Shown here in pieces: positions 16,241 through 24,352 of a stretch of 64,000 nucleotides of DNA (position 1 is the stretch's first letter; every line of letters begins with the position of its first letter). Origin of the DNA: CAZKWG01 sp964615375. Lineage in GTDB: Bacteria; Myxococcota_A; UBA796; CAZKWG01. The notes under the pieces are model-generated. The model worked only from the letters and a program-made list of their open reading frames with translations. It was not told the DNA's origin and made no database searches. The position numbers were made by a program, and so were the translations under genes. The stretch lies in NCBI GenBank assembly GCA_964615375.1, contig CAZTOW010000048.1, positions 10,406 through 74,405 on the forward strand. The letters run 5' to 3'.

Positions 16241-17028
16241 GAGCCCTCGTCCTCGCCTCCCTGCTCTGGCTCGGCGCATGCGCGAAGCGCGGCCCCGAGA
16301 GCGCGGCCGATCCCGCCGAGCTGCTCGCCGAGGCCCGCTCCCGCAAGCTGCCCTTCGCGCTCCGCGGGGCGTTCTCGGTCACCATCCACCGCGGCGAGGC
16401 CGAGCTCAGCACCCGCGGCGGGCTGGTCCTGCACGCCCCGGACCGCTTCCGCTTGGAGGTGCTGGGGCCGGTGGGCACGCCCGCGCTCATCGTCGCCAGC
16501 GACGGCGGCGTCATCGACGTCTGGAACGCCCAGGATCAGGTCTTCTACCGCGGTCCCGACGCCGACGCGGTGCTGGCCGAGCTCAGCGGCGGGGCGGTCA
16601 CCCTCTCCGACGTCGTGCGCGTGCTGACCGCGACCCTGCCGCTGCCCGAGGCCCCCGTGCGCTCGGCCACGGTGGAGGATCGCCACCTCGCGCTCACCCT
16701 GGACGCGCCCGAGCAGACCACGCTGGTCGCGCGGGTGGACGGGCGCAGCGGGCTGCTCGAGGAGGCCCGGGTGGAGCGCGAGGGCGCGACCCTGCTCAGC
16801 GCGAGCTACCCCAGCGCCCGGAAGATCGGGCGCACGGAGCTGCCCTGGGAGATGTCGCTCAGCGTGCCCGCGATACAGCTGAGAGTGGATATCCAGATGC
16901 AGAGCTGGGACGAGCTGGGGCAGGTGCCGGAGGTCTTCTCGCTCACGCCGCCCGCGGGGGCTCAGGTCAAGGACCTGGTCACTTCGCTCCGGGAGGCGGC
17001 GGAGAAGGCCGGGCGTCCTCCACCGTGA
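16237..17028 (+). CDS. DUF4292/LolB-like lipoprotein
   Basis: A protein of 263 residues with a clear lipobox (L-W-L-G-A-C, Cys at 15). The body (F-R-L-E-V-L-G-P-V-G-T-P-A-L-I-V-A-S-D-G then an N-x-x-D-Q-V-F-Y region) has the half-barrel pattern of DUF4292, a family related to LolB/LolA-type lipid-binding lipoproteins. Such proteins may carry lipids or lipoproteins through the periplasm. The start overlaps the TPR lipoprotein stop by 4 nt; the frame extends far upstream but only as an antisense-like shadow. The 3' end overlaps the convergent recJ gene by 50 nt. Confidence 0.72.
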   Translation: MRALVLASLLWLGACAKRGPESAADPAELLAEARSRKLPFALRGAFSVTIHRGEAELSTRGGLVLHAPDRFRLEVLGPVGTPALIVASDGGVIDVWNAQDQVFYRGPDADAVLAELSGGAVTLSDVVRVLTATLPLPEAPVRSATVEDRHLALTLDAPEQTTLVARVDGRSGLLEEARVEREGATLLSASYPSARKIGRTELPWEMSLSVPAIQLRVDIQMQSWDELGQVPEVFSLTPPAGAQVKDLVTSLREAAEKAGRPPP

Positions 17029-18691
17029 GGCGCATCGTGGTGCGGCCCTGCCAGGTGTGGAAGCCCGGGGTCGCGACCACGGAGATCGGGCCCTGCAGCG
17101 CCTCGCGATGCTGAGCGCCGCCCCACCAGATCGCCTGGAGGGGCCCGAGATCGAAGCGGAGGTGACGATCGCCCATGGGGGAGACGCGGCTGGGGACGCC
17201 CGGCTCCAGCGCCAGCAGGGGAGGGGGGTTGCCCTTGCCGTGCGGGCCGAGCCGCGTGAGCGCCTCCACCGCGCCGCGGTCGAGCTCGCGGAGATCGCAG
17301 CGCGCGTCCAGGGAGAGCGTGGGCACCTGCTCCCCGGCGTGCTCCGCGGCGAAGTCGGCGAGGCGCTCGGCGAGGGCGTCGAGGTTGCGGGTGGGGACGG
17401 TGAAGCCGGCCGCGACGGGGTGGCCGCCGAACTTGACCAGGAGGTCCGCGGCCGATCCGAGCGCGTCCACGGCGTGGATCTCCGGCGTGCTGCGCACGCT
17501 GCCGCGGGCCTCGTCCCCGGCCACCGCGCAGATCGCCACCGGCCGGTGCAGGCGGTCGCGGAGCTTTGAGGCGGCGATCCCCACGATCCCGCGGTGCCAG
17601 CCCTCCTCCTCCTGGCCCCAGAGCACCACGAAGGCGGGCAGTCGGCTGGGGACCCGGGCCAGGCAGGCGGTGATCAGGCGCTCCTGGAGGCCCTGGCGCT
17701 CGGTGTTCAGGCGGTCCAGGGCCTTGGCCCGGGCCCGCGCGGCGCTCAGGTCCTTCTCGTCGAAGAGGGCGATGACGGCGTTGGCCTCGGACAGGCGACC
17801 GGCGGCGTTGATGCGCGGCCCGACGCGGTAGCCGAGGTCGGTCGCGTCGATCTGGCCCTTGTCCAGCCCGGCGACCTCCAGCAGGGCCTGGAGCCCGGGG
17901 CTGTTGGGGCCGGCGCGCAGGGCGGCGAGGCCCATGGAGACGATGGCGCGGTTCTCCAGGGTGGAGAGATCGACCACGTCGGCCACGGTGCCGATGGCGG
18001 CGACCTTGAGCATGGAGCCCAGGATGGCGTCCCGCTTCGGGTGCTCGGCCAGCAGCGCCTCCGCCAGCTTCAGCGAGACCCCGCAGGCGGCGAGCGCCTT
18101 GTTGGGGTAGGGGCAGCCCACCTGGGGCGGGCAGAGCACGGCCAGCGCCCGATCGGGCACCGCCTCGCCCTGGGGCAGGTGGTGGTCGCAGACGATTACG
18201 TCCACGCCGCGGTCGGCGGCGAGCTCCACCGCGCGGTGGTCGCGCACGCCGATGTCGGCCGTGATGATGAGCCCGACCCCGTCGGCCGCGGCGCTCTCGG
18301 CCGCGCGCGTGGAGAAGCCGTAGCCCTCGTCGAAGCGGTGGGGGATGTGGTAGTCCACCGTCCCCACGCCCGAGAGCGTGAGCGCGCGCTGGAGGATGAG
18401 GCTGCTGGTCGTACCGTCCACGTCGTAGTCGGTGACGATGCGCACGCGCTCGCCCCGGCGCGCGGCCTCGCGGATCCGCGCCAGCGCCCGATCCATCCCC
18501 AGCATCAGGAGCGGGTCGTGCAGGTGGGTCCGACCCGGCCGCAGCCAGTCGCCCGCGCTCGCCCCCGCCCGGGTCAGCAGGCAGCGCGCCACCACGTCCG
18601 GCAGACCGAGCTGCCGCGACAGCGTGGAGACCTGGCTCGCGTCCGCTGGCGTGAGCTGCCAGCGCCGGCCCGTGATCGAGAGCGCGTCCAC
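16979..18691 (-). CDS. recJ: Single-stranded-DNA-specific exonuclease RecJ
   Basis: 5'-3' single-strand exonuclease of the RecF recombination and mismatch/base-excision repair pathways. About 570 residues. The DHH domain shows V-T-D-Y-D-V-D-G-T-T-S-S (DxDxDG motif, about residues 85-96) and V-I-V-C-D-H-H-L-P (DHH motif, about 162-170); the DHHA1 domain has G-G-H-P-V-A-A-G-F near residue 440, and an OB-fold-like C-terminal region follows. I place the start at GTG 18691, giving V-D-A-L-S-I-T-G-R-R-W, since RecJ proteins usually begin shortly before such an R-R-W segment; a GTG at 18766 is the alternative. Confidence 0.93.
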   Translation of the reverse strand: MDALSITGRRWQLTPADASQVSTLSRQLGLPDVVARCLLTRAGASAGDWLRPGRTHLHDPLLMLGMDRALARIREAARRGERVRIVTDYDVDGTTSSLILQRALTLSGVGTVDYHIPHRFDEGYGFSTRAAESAAADGVGLIITADIGVRDHRAVELAADRGVDVIVCDHHLPQGEAVPDRALAVLCPPQVGCPYPNKALAACGVSLKLAEALLAEHPKRDAILGSMLKVAAIGTVADVVDLSTLENRAIVSMGLAALRAGPNSPGLQALLEVAGLDKGQIDATDLGYRVGPRINAAGRLSEANAVIALFDEKDLSAARARAKALDRLNTERQGLQERLITACLARVPSRLPAFVVLWGQEEEGWHRGIVGIAASKLRDRLHRPVAICAVAGDEARGSVRSTPEIHAVDALGSAADLLVKFGGHPVAAGFTVPTRNLDALAERLADFAAEHAGEQVPTLSLDARCDLRELDRGAVEALTRLGPHGKGNPPPLLALEPGVPSRVSPMGDRHLRFDLGPLQAIWWGGAQHREALQGPISVVATPGFHTWQGRTTMRLTVEDARPSPPPPGAK

Positions 18692-18814
18692 GGTGGGTCC
18701 CGTCCCGAGGAGAGGAGGTGAGAGGAGGATAGCGCGATCTGGCCCGCCGGGCACCCCGGGCGGCACACCGGCGCGCCCTGACGGGTTATTCGGGCCCCCT
18801 CAGGAGCGCCCCCC

Positions 18815-19669
18815 ATGCACCCGCTCATCCCCTACTTCGAGCGCCCCGTCATCCCCATCCCCATCCCGGGGCCCTGGGGCGACGAGATCCGCATCCACGG
18901 CTTCGGCATCATGGTGGCCATCGGGGTGTGGCTGGGGGCGAAGCTCACCATGGCCAAGGCGCGCCGCGACGGGCTGGAGGCGGAGTTCATCAACCGCTTC
19001 CTCACCTGGATCATCGTCGCCATCCTGGTGGGCGGTCACCTGGGCCACGCCCTCTTCTACGACCTCGACCACTACCTGAAGAACCCGATCGAGCTCTTCT
19101 ACGTGTTCGGCGGGCTCTCCAGCTACGGCGGCTTCATCGGCTGCACGATCGCCGCCATCGTCTTCTTCCGCATGGAGCGCAAGCCCTTCTGGCCCTACGT
19201 GGACACGCTGGCCTACGGCTTCACGCTGGGCTGGTTCTTCGGCCGGATGGGCTGCTTCGTGGCCCATGATCACATCGGCATGGAGACGAGCTTCTGGCTG
19301 GGGGTCCAGGGCGTCTGCCCCGGGCACGAGGGCAACAGCGCCTACGCCTGTCACGACGTCGGGCTCTACGAGGGGCTGTACTCGGGCCTCTTCCTGCTGC
19401 CGCTCTTCGCCTGGCTGGATCGCAAGCCACGCTTCCCCGGGTTCTTCCTCGGGCTCTGGTGCGTGCTCTACGGTCCGGTCCGGCTCCTGCTGGACGCCGC
19501 CCGCCATCCGGCCACGGACGCCCGCTACTTCGGGCTGACGCCCGCGCAGTACGGCTCGATCCTGGTCAGCGTCATCGGGGTCTGGATCCTGCTCAAGCAG
19601 CGCGGGGTGGCCCCGGTTCGACCCGAGGCCCAGCCCCCCGCCCCTGAGCAGCCCACGCCCGCGGCTTAG
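18815..19669 (+). CDS. lgt: Prolipoprotein diacylglyceryl transferase
   Basis: Inner-membrane enzyme that moves diacylglyceryl from phosphatidylglycerol to the lipobox Cys of prolipoproteins. A protein of 284 residues with seven or so membrane helices. The conserved G-L-S-S-Y-G-G-F-I-G corresponds to the S-S-H-G-G region, and G-R-M-G-C-F-V-A-H-D-H-I-G replaces the usual G-R-x-G-N-F-x-N-x-E signature, a variant I associate with myxobacterial enzymes. The tail is Pro/Ala-rich. A downstream partner is expected to be Lsp, which is not in the window. The many lipoproteins nearby fit this activity. Confidence 0.88.
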   Translation: MHPLIPYFERPVIPIPIPGPWGDEIRIHGFGIMVAIGVWLGAKLTMAKARRDGLEAEFINRFLTWIIVAILVGGHLGHALFYDLDHYLKNPIELFYVFGGLSSYGGFIGCTIAAIVFFRMERKPFWPYVDTLAYGFTLGWFFGRMGCFVAHDHIGMETSFWLGVQGVCPGHEGNSAYACHDVGLYEGLYSGLFLLPLFAWLDRKPRFPGFFLGLWCVLYGPVRLLLDAARHPATDARYFGLTPAQYGSILVSVIGVWILLKQRGVAPVRPEAQPPAPEQPTPAA

Positions 19670-20292
19670 AAGCGCAGGCCCAGCGTGCCGCTCCCGTAGA
19701 AGCCGTGGAACTCGAGCTCGCCCATGGGCTCGAGCGTGAGCGGCGCCATCCAGCCATAGCCCGCCTCGAAGCCGAGGGCCGGACGGATGGCGCGGTCGGA
19801 GCGCCGGAAGACGAATTCCAGGCCCAGCGCGCCCAGCGCGCCCGGGGCGAGCCCGCTCTCGCGGATCTGGTTCAGGTTCTCGTCGTCGTCGAGGTCGTCG
19901 TCGAGCTTGACGGATCCCCAGAGCAGCGCACCCTGAACGGTGGCGTAGGGCACGAGCCAGGGGAAGACCTCGAAGCGCGCCTTGGGGCCGAGGCTGAAGC
20001 GGTTGGACGCGAGGGCGAGGTTGAAGGACGACTCGTCGCCCTCGTAGTCATAGCCGCCCGCCCAGACCGTCCCGCCGTCCACGGAGTGCTGCCAGCTCGC
20101 GACCACGCCGAGGTGCGGGGTGATGCCGTAGCCGGCGCGCAGGCCCAGGCTGTGGACCGCGTCCCGGTCGGAGAACAGTCCCCAGTGCTCGTCGGGCGCC
20201 CCGAGCTGACCCCACTGGAAGGTGAGCTCCGAGCCGTTCCCCGCCGCTTCGGCGGCGCCAAGAGAGAGGGTGAGGAGGATGGGGGCGAGCAT
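19666..20292 (-). CDS. Outer-membrane beta-barrel protein
   Basis: A protein of 208 residues with a signal peptide (M-L-A-P-I-L-L-T-L-S-L-G-A-A-E-A-A-G) and alternating amphipathic strands rich in Gly, Phe, Trp and Tyr. It closes with L-E-F-H-G-F-Y-G-S-G-T-L-G-L-R-F, whose terminal Phe is the classic barrel-assembly signal. It resembles the OmpW/OMP_b-brl class in size. It lies 2 nt after the stop of the upstream beta-propeller lipoprotein gene, so barrel and propellers are probably one operon and may be assembled together at the outer membrane. Confidence 0.7.
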   Translation of the reverse strand: MLAPILLTLSLGAAEAAGNGSELTFQWGQLGAPDEHWGLFSDRDAVHSLGLRAGYGITPHLGVVASWQHSVDGGTVWAGGYDYEGDESSFNLALASNRFSLGPKARFEVFPWLVPYATVQGALLWGSVKLDDDLDDDENLNQIRESGLAPGALGALGLEFVFRRSDRAIRPALGFEAGYGWMAPLTLEPMGELEFHGFYGSGTLGLRF

Positions 20293-20294
20293 GG

Positions 20295-21851
20295 TCAGAT
20301 CTCCTCGCGGTCGGACAGGGTGTCCTCGGGGAAGAGCCCGAGGATGGCGAAGCCGCCCACCGTGTTGAGGGCGCGCGTCGCGGGGTCGAGGAAGCTCACC
20401 ATCCCGAGCGCCTCGTCGTGCGTGATCCAGAAGCGCCCGTCGGGCATGGTGCCGATCCCCGTGGGCGGCGCGGGCAGCGAGACCCGCTCCTCGCCGGAGG
20501 GGTTGGCGAGATCGATGAACAGGAGCTCATCCTCGCCGTCCTGGAGCACCAGCGCGTAGGTCGTGTCCGTCGTGTCGGAGAGGGCCACGCCCACCGGGGT
20601 CCCGGTCAGCGTCACCGAGAGGGCGTCGTCCCCGCCGAGCTCAACCACGCCGAGCCCGTAGTGCCGGCTGGTGTACTGCTCGGCCTCGTCTCCGCCGGTG
20701 TTGCCCGGCCGCAGCACGGCGAGCGCGTAGACCCCGGAGTCCGACAGCAGGACCTCGCTGACGGGGTTGCTGACGACGTAGGGGGTGACCTCGAGATCAT
20801 CCAGGTTCAGGCGGAACAGATAGCGGGCGCTGTTGCTGCTCGTGTTGTAGAGCAGGGCCCCGCCCGAGATGGAGACGATGTCGGTGACCCCGGTCTCCAG
20901 CTCGACCTCCTCGAGCGCGAAGATCTCGTGGTCCAGGACGTCCACCTTCTCCTGGCCGGCATAAGACAGGACGGTCATATCCTCGGTGGTGTCCACGAAG
21001 AGATCCGAGGGCACACCGTCCAGAGACAGAATATCGATGCTCTCGACCTCGAGGTCGAGCTTGTACAGATCCTTGGAGCCGCTGATGGCGACGAGGGCGT
21101 AGCGCCCGTCGGGCGTGAAGTCGGCGGCCTTGGCGTCCAGCGACTCGTCCTCGTCCAGCGTGAGGTTGTAGGTCACCTTCTTCTGGAGCGTGCTCAGGTC
21201 CACCACCACCGCCTGGGACTGCGCCAGCACGAGCGCCTGCGTGTCGTCCTCGCTGAAGAGGAAGTTGCTGGCGGCGAAGCCCACGGAGATGGTCTGGGAC
21301 TCGAGCGACGTGAGGTCGATGAAGCTCACCGCGTTCAGGTCGACCACCGCCTGGCCCTCGAGCTCGTCGAGGGTCTGGTAGCTCTCGTCGTCGGCGTAGG
21401 CGACGGCGGTGGTGCCGGCGTGGGTGAAGGTGAAGGCGTTGAGGTAGGGGGGAACGTCGAAGCTCGTGACCTTCGCCCCGCTGCGCACCAGGTCCAGGGC
21501 GTAGGCGACGCGCTGCTCGTCCGCGGGGCACTCGGCGAGCTCGTCGATCTCCTCGTCGTCGTCCTCGCAGATGACCCAGCGGCTGGTCACCAGCAGGCTC
21601 TGGTTGTCCGGCGCCAGGGTCATGCGCACCGGGGTCGCGCCGCCCAGGTCCACGGGGGCGGCCTCGGCGCCGCTGTCGGGCACGAAGACCAGGGTGTCGG
21701 CGTGGGGCAGCGTCACGTAGAGCCCGCCGTCGGCGGCGATGACCTCATCGCTCCACAGCGGCTCGTCGAAGCCGGTGTCCACGTCGTCGGGCCAGCGCGA
21801 CCAGGGGTCGCATCCCACAAGCAGGAGTGGAATCAGGGTGAGCGCGCGCAT
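20295..21851 (-). CDS. Beta-propeller lipoprotein (copy 2)
   Basis: A protein of 518 residues with a lipobox (I-P-L-L-L-V-G-C, Cys at 14). The body is a series of beta-propeller-type blades, with phrases such as V-R-M-T-L-A-P-D-N-Q-S-L-L-V-T-S and A-A-D-F-T-P-D-G-R-Y-A-L-V-A-I, typical of YVTN/WD-like surface propellers. The region is Asp/Glu/Ser-rich and acidic. It is a paralogue of the gene immediately upstream (same length, same blade phrases, same Asp-rich start and similar C-terminal motif), and is 3 nt downstream of it. Likely role: surface-exposed binding or adhesion; no ligand can be named. Confidence 0.7.
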   Translation of the reverse strand: MRALTLIPLLLVGCDPWSRWPDDVDTGFDEPLWSDEVIAADGGLYVTLPHADTLVFVPDSGAEAAPVDLGGATPVRMTLAPDNQSLLVTSRWVICEDDDEEIDELAECPADEQRVAYALDLVRSGAKVTSFDVPPYLNAFTFTHAGTTAVAYADDESYQTLDELEGQAVVDLNAVSFIDLTSLESQTISVGFAASNFLFSEDDTQALVLAQSQAVVVDLSTLQKKVTYNLTLDEDESLDAKAADFTPDGRYALVAISGSKDLYKLDLEVESIDILSLDGVPSDLFVDTTEDMTVLSYAGQEKVDVLDHEIFALEEVELETGVTDIVSISGGALLYNTSSNSARYLFRLNLDDLEVTPYVVSNPVSEVLLSDSGVYALAVLRPGNTGGDEAEQYTSRHYGLGVVELGGDDALSVTLTGTPVGVALSDTTDTTYALVLQDGEDELLFIDLANPSGEERVSLPAPPTGIGTMPDGRFWITHDEALGMVSFLDPATRALNTVGGFAILGLFPEDTLSDREEI

Positions 21852-21854
21852 GGC

Positions 21855-23429
21855 CTACTCCTCGTGCTCGATGGCGGCGTTCAGCTCGAAGCCGGTGAGC
21901 GTGATGAGGTCTCTGGTGTCAGGGTCGTAGAACGAGAGGCGACCGAGCTCGTGCTCCTGATTGACGTAGGCCAGGCGGCTCTCGGGGAGCACGCCCACGT
22001 AGACGGGGTCGCTGCCCAGGTCGACCTCCTCGTAGGAGAGGGCGTCGTAGTTCATGACCTCGAGCAGGGGCTGGCCCTCCATGATGAAGTAGCCGACGTC
22101 ACCTTCCTCCGCGCTGGAGAAGCCGGTGGGCTCGCCCGGCAGCTCGTAGGCGGCCTGGAAGAAGTCCTCGAGGGCGACCATCGTGAGGCCGTACTTGTTG
22201 TAGAAGTCGCTCTCCGAGCTGACGTCGGTGCCGTTGTCCTTGTCATGGAAGATCAGCGCCGTCTCGCCGTTGGGGGCGATGGCGGCGGTGGCGATCGGCT
22301 TGACGAGGGAGTACGGGATGATCTCGCCCGTGGCGAGCTCCCAGGCCGCGGCGACGGAGGCGCCCGACGCGGTGCTGTAGACCAGGGCCTTGGACGCGGT
22401 CGGGCTGATCAGCACGCTGCCGAAGACGTGGTCCTTGGGCAGGTCGAGCACGTCGGGCGTGGCCTCGAGGTCGGCGAGCTCGTAGATCCACAGCTCGTTG
22501 GAGCCGCGCGCCACGGCCACCGCGTGCTCGCCGTCGGGCGTCAGATCGAGATCGGTGGGGCTCTCGCCCACCATCAGATCGCTGACCTCCTCGGTCTCCA
22601 GGTTCACCACCAGCAGCGTGCTGGCCCCGAACTGCCGCACGAAGGCGTAGGAGCCGTCGGGCACCAGCAGGACCTCCTCGGCCTCGGGCGGATCGACCGT
22701 CTCGGTGGTCAGCGGGATGCGCCGAGGCTCCGCGCTGGGGTCGGTGAGATCGATGACGCAGAGGTAGGCGTCGCTGACGACCACGGCCAGCCGGCTGTCC
22801 TCCGAGAACTGCACGTCCTGGGGGTAGGCGCCGACGATCTGCAGGTAGTGGGTGGCGTTGTCCAGATCGACGATGCTGAGATCGTTGTAGGAGACGACGC
22901 CGCCGTCGGCGTCGTAGTCCTCGCCGTTCTCGTCGCGGTAGAGCAGCGCCCACCGGCCATCCGGCGACATCTCCATCGTGTTCAGGTTGGGGCGGATCTC
23001 GACCTCGGTGACGGCCAGGCTGGCGGCGTCGATGATGCTCACCGAGTCGGAGCCGGCGTTGAAGGTCACGGCGCGCGTGTAGTCCTCGGTGGTCAGCACC
23101 GCCTCGGGGTCCACGCCGACCTCGGTGGTGATGACCTCCAGGCTGGGCACGCTGACGCGGGTGACCGTGTTGCGGCTCGGGTTGGCCACGAAGACGTAGA
23201 CGTTGGTCGCGGCGGGGGCGAGCTTCAGGTAGTCGTCCTCGACCTCGGAGCCGTAGGTGTCCTCGGGGGCGCCGTCATCCTCATCCCAGCCGCCCGCGGC
23301 CGTGTCTCCGTACTCCCAGTCATTGGACCCGGTCTCGTAGGCTCCGGCCTTGTCGGCGGCGAAGCCTCGCTCAGCAGCGCAGCCGACCAGGGCTATCAGC
23401 GCGCTCAAGGGGAGCAGGGACGCTCTCAT
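21855..23429 (-). CDS. Beta-propeller lipoprotein (copy 1)
   Basis: A protein of 524 residues with a lipobox (A-L-I-A-L-V-G-C, Cys at 17), an acidic Glu/Asp/Thr/Gly-rich linker of about 60 residues and then blades of the YVTN type (N-V-Y-V-F-V-A-N-P-S-R-N-T-V-T-R-V, and N-T-M-E-M-S-P-D-G-R-W-A-L-L). First gene of a likely three-gene unit with its paralogue and a beta-barrel protein. The upstream gap (23430-23632) separates it from a divergent methyltransferase gene and is locally AT-richer near 23466-23500, where its promoter probably lies. Confidence 0.7.
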   Translation of the reverse strand: MRASLLPLSALIALVGCAAERGFAADKAGAYETGSNDWEYGDTAAGGWDEDDGAPEDTYGSEVEDDYLKLAPAATNVYVFVANPSRNTVTRVSVPSLEVITTEVGVDPEAVLTTEDYTRAVTFNAGSDSVSIIDAASLAVTEVEIRPNLNTMEMSPDGRWALLYRDENGEDYDADGGVVSYNDLSIVDLDNATHYLQIVGAYPQDVQFSEDSRLAVVVSDAYLCVIDLTDPSAEPRRIPLTTETVDPPEAEEVLLVPDGSYAFVRQFGASTLLVVNLETEEVSDLMVGESPTDLDLTPDGEHAVAVARGSNELWIYELADLEATPDVLDLPKDHVFGSVLISPTASKALVYSTASGASVAAAWELATGEIIPYSLVKPIATAAIAPNGETALIFHDKDNGTDVSSESDFYNKYGLTMVALEDFFQAAYELPGEPTGFSSAEEGDVGYFIMEGQPLLEVMNYDALSYEEVDLGSDPVYVGVLPESRLAYVNQEHELGRLSFYDPDTRDLITLTGFELNAAIEHEE

Positions 23430-23632
23430 GGGACCTCCGAGCCCGAGGGCGCTCCCCCGGGCGTTGCATGCATGAACACTATTAGCAACTCCCGTGCCAA
23501 CCCGCTGGATCGGCGTTGCTCCGAGCTCGCGCGCGCCGGCTTCCTCCGGCAGGTCGGCGAGATCACGACATCCCTGTCGCGGTCGTCGCGCCCGCGGGTG
23601 CCCGGAGCGGGCGGGCCGGATAGCGGGCGGCG

Positions 23633-24352
23633 ATGGAGACGACCCTGGACCGGCTGGCGGGGGACTGGTGGATTCATCAGCTCCGCCGAGGGCACCGTTA
23701 CGCCACCGACGATCTGCTGGTGGCCTGGGCGGGGCTGCGCGCGCGGCCGGACGCGCGCCGGGTGCTGGACCTGGGCGCGGGGGTGGGCTCGGTGGGGCTG
23801 CTCACGCTGCTCGGGTTGTGTGAAAACGCACAGCTGCTGGCGGTGGAGGCCCAGGCGGAGAGCGCGGCCCTCTTCCGCCGGACGGTGGAGACCAACGGGC
23901 TCGGCGACCGGGTGGAGCTGCGGGAGCAGGACCTCCGGGAGCTGGTCGTCGCGCCGGTCTACGATCTCGTGCTGGCCAACCCGCCCTTCCTGCCCCTGGG
24001 CAGCGCCACGCCCAGCCCGGTGCCCCAGCGCGCGGCGGCCCGCCTGGAGCTGCGCGGCGACGTCTTCGACTACGCGCGGGTAGCGGCGAGCGCGCTGCAC
24101 CCGGAGGGGCGCTTCTGCCTCTGTCACGCCATCGATGACCCCCGGCCTCCGCGCGCGCTGGAGGCCGCGGGCCTGCGCCTGCTGCTGCGCCAGGAGCTGC
24201 GCTTCCGCGAGGGGAGGGCGTTTGGGCTCGCGCTCTACGTGGCGGGCTGGTCCGGCGAGCGTGAGGAGCGGGAGCCCGGCTGCGTGCGCGACGCGGCGGG
24301 CGAGCTCACCCCCTTCTGGCGGGCGGTGCGGCGGCGGCTGCTCATCGACTGA
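23633..24352 (+). CDS. SAM-dependent methyltransferase, TrmN6-like
   Basis: A protein of 239 residues with a SAM-binding motif (V-L-D-L-G-A-G-V-G-S-V-G, about residues 44-55) and the catalytic N-P-P-F motif (V-L-A-N-P-P-F-L-P, about 112-120), which marks N6-adenine or amide-N methyltransferases. The opening (H-Q-L-R-R-G-H-R-Y-A-T-D-D-L-L) matches the tRNA1(Val) A37 methyltransferase TrmN6/YfiC type, where a Q-x-x-x-G-x-R-x-x-x-D-x-x-L segment is common. A tRNA or rRNA base is the probable substrate. It ends by overlapping the convergent flavoenzyme gene. Confidence 0.75.
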   Translation: METTLDRLAGDWWIHQLRRGHRYATDDLLVAWAGLRARPDARRVLDLGAGVGSVGLLTLLGLCENAQLLAVEAQAESAALFRRTVETNGLGDRVELREQDLRELVVAPVYDLVLANPPFLPLGSATPSPVPQRAAARLELRGDVFDYARVAASALHPEGRFCLCHAIDDPRPPRALEAAGLRLLLRQELRFREGRAFGLALYVAGWSGEREEREPGCVRDAAGELTPFWRAVRRRLLID

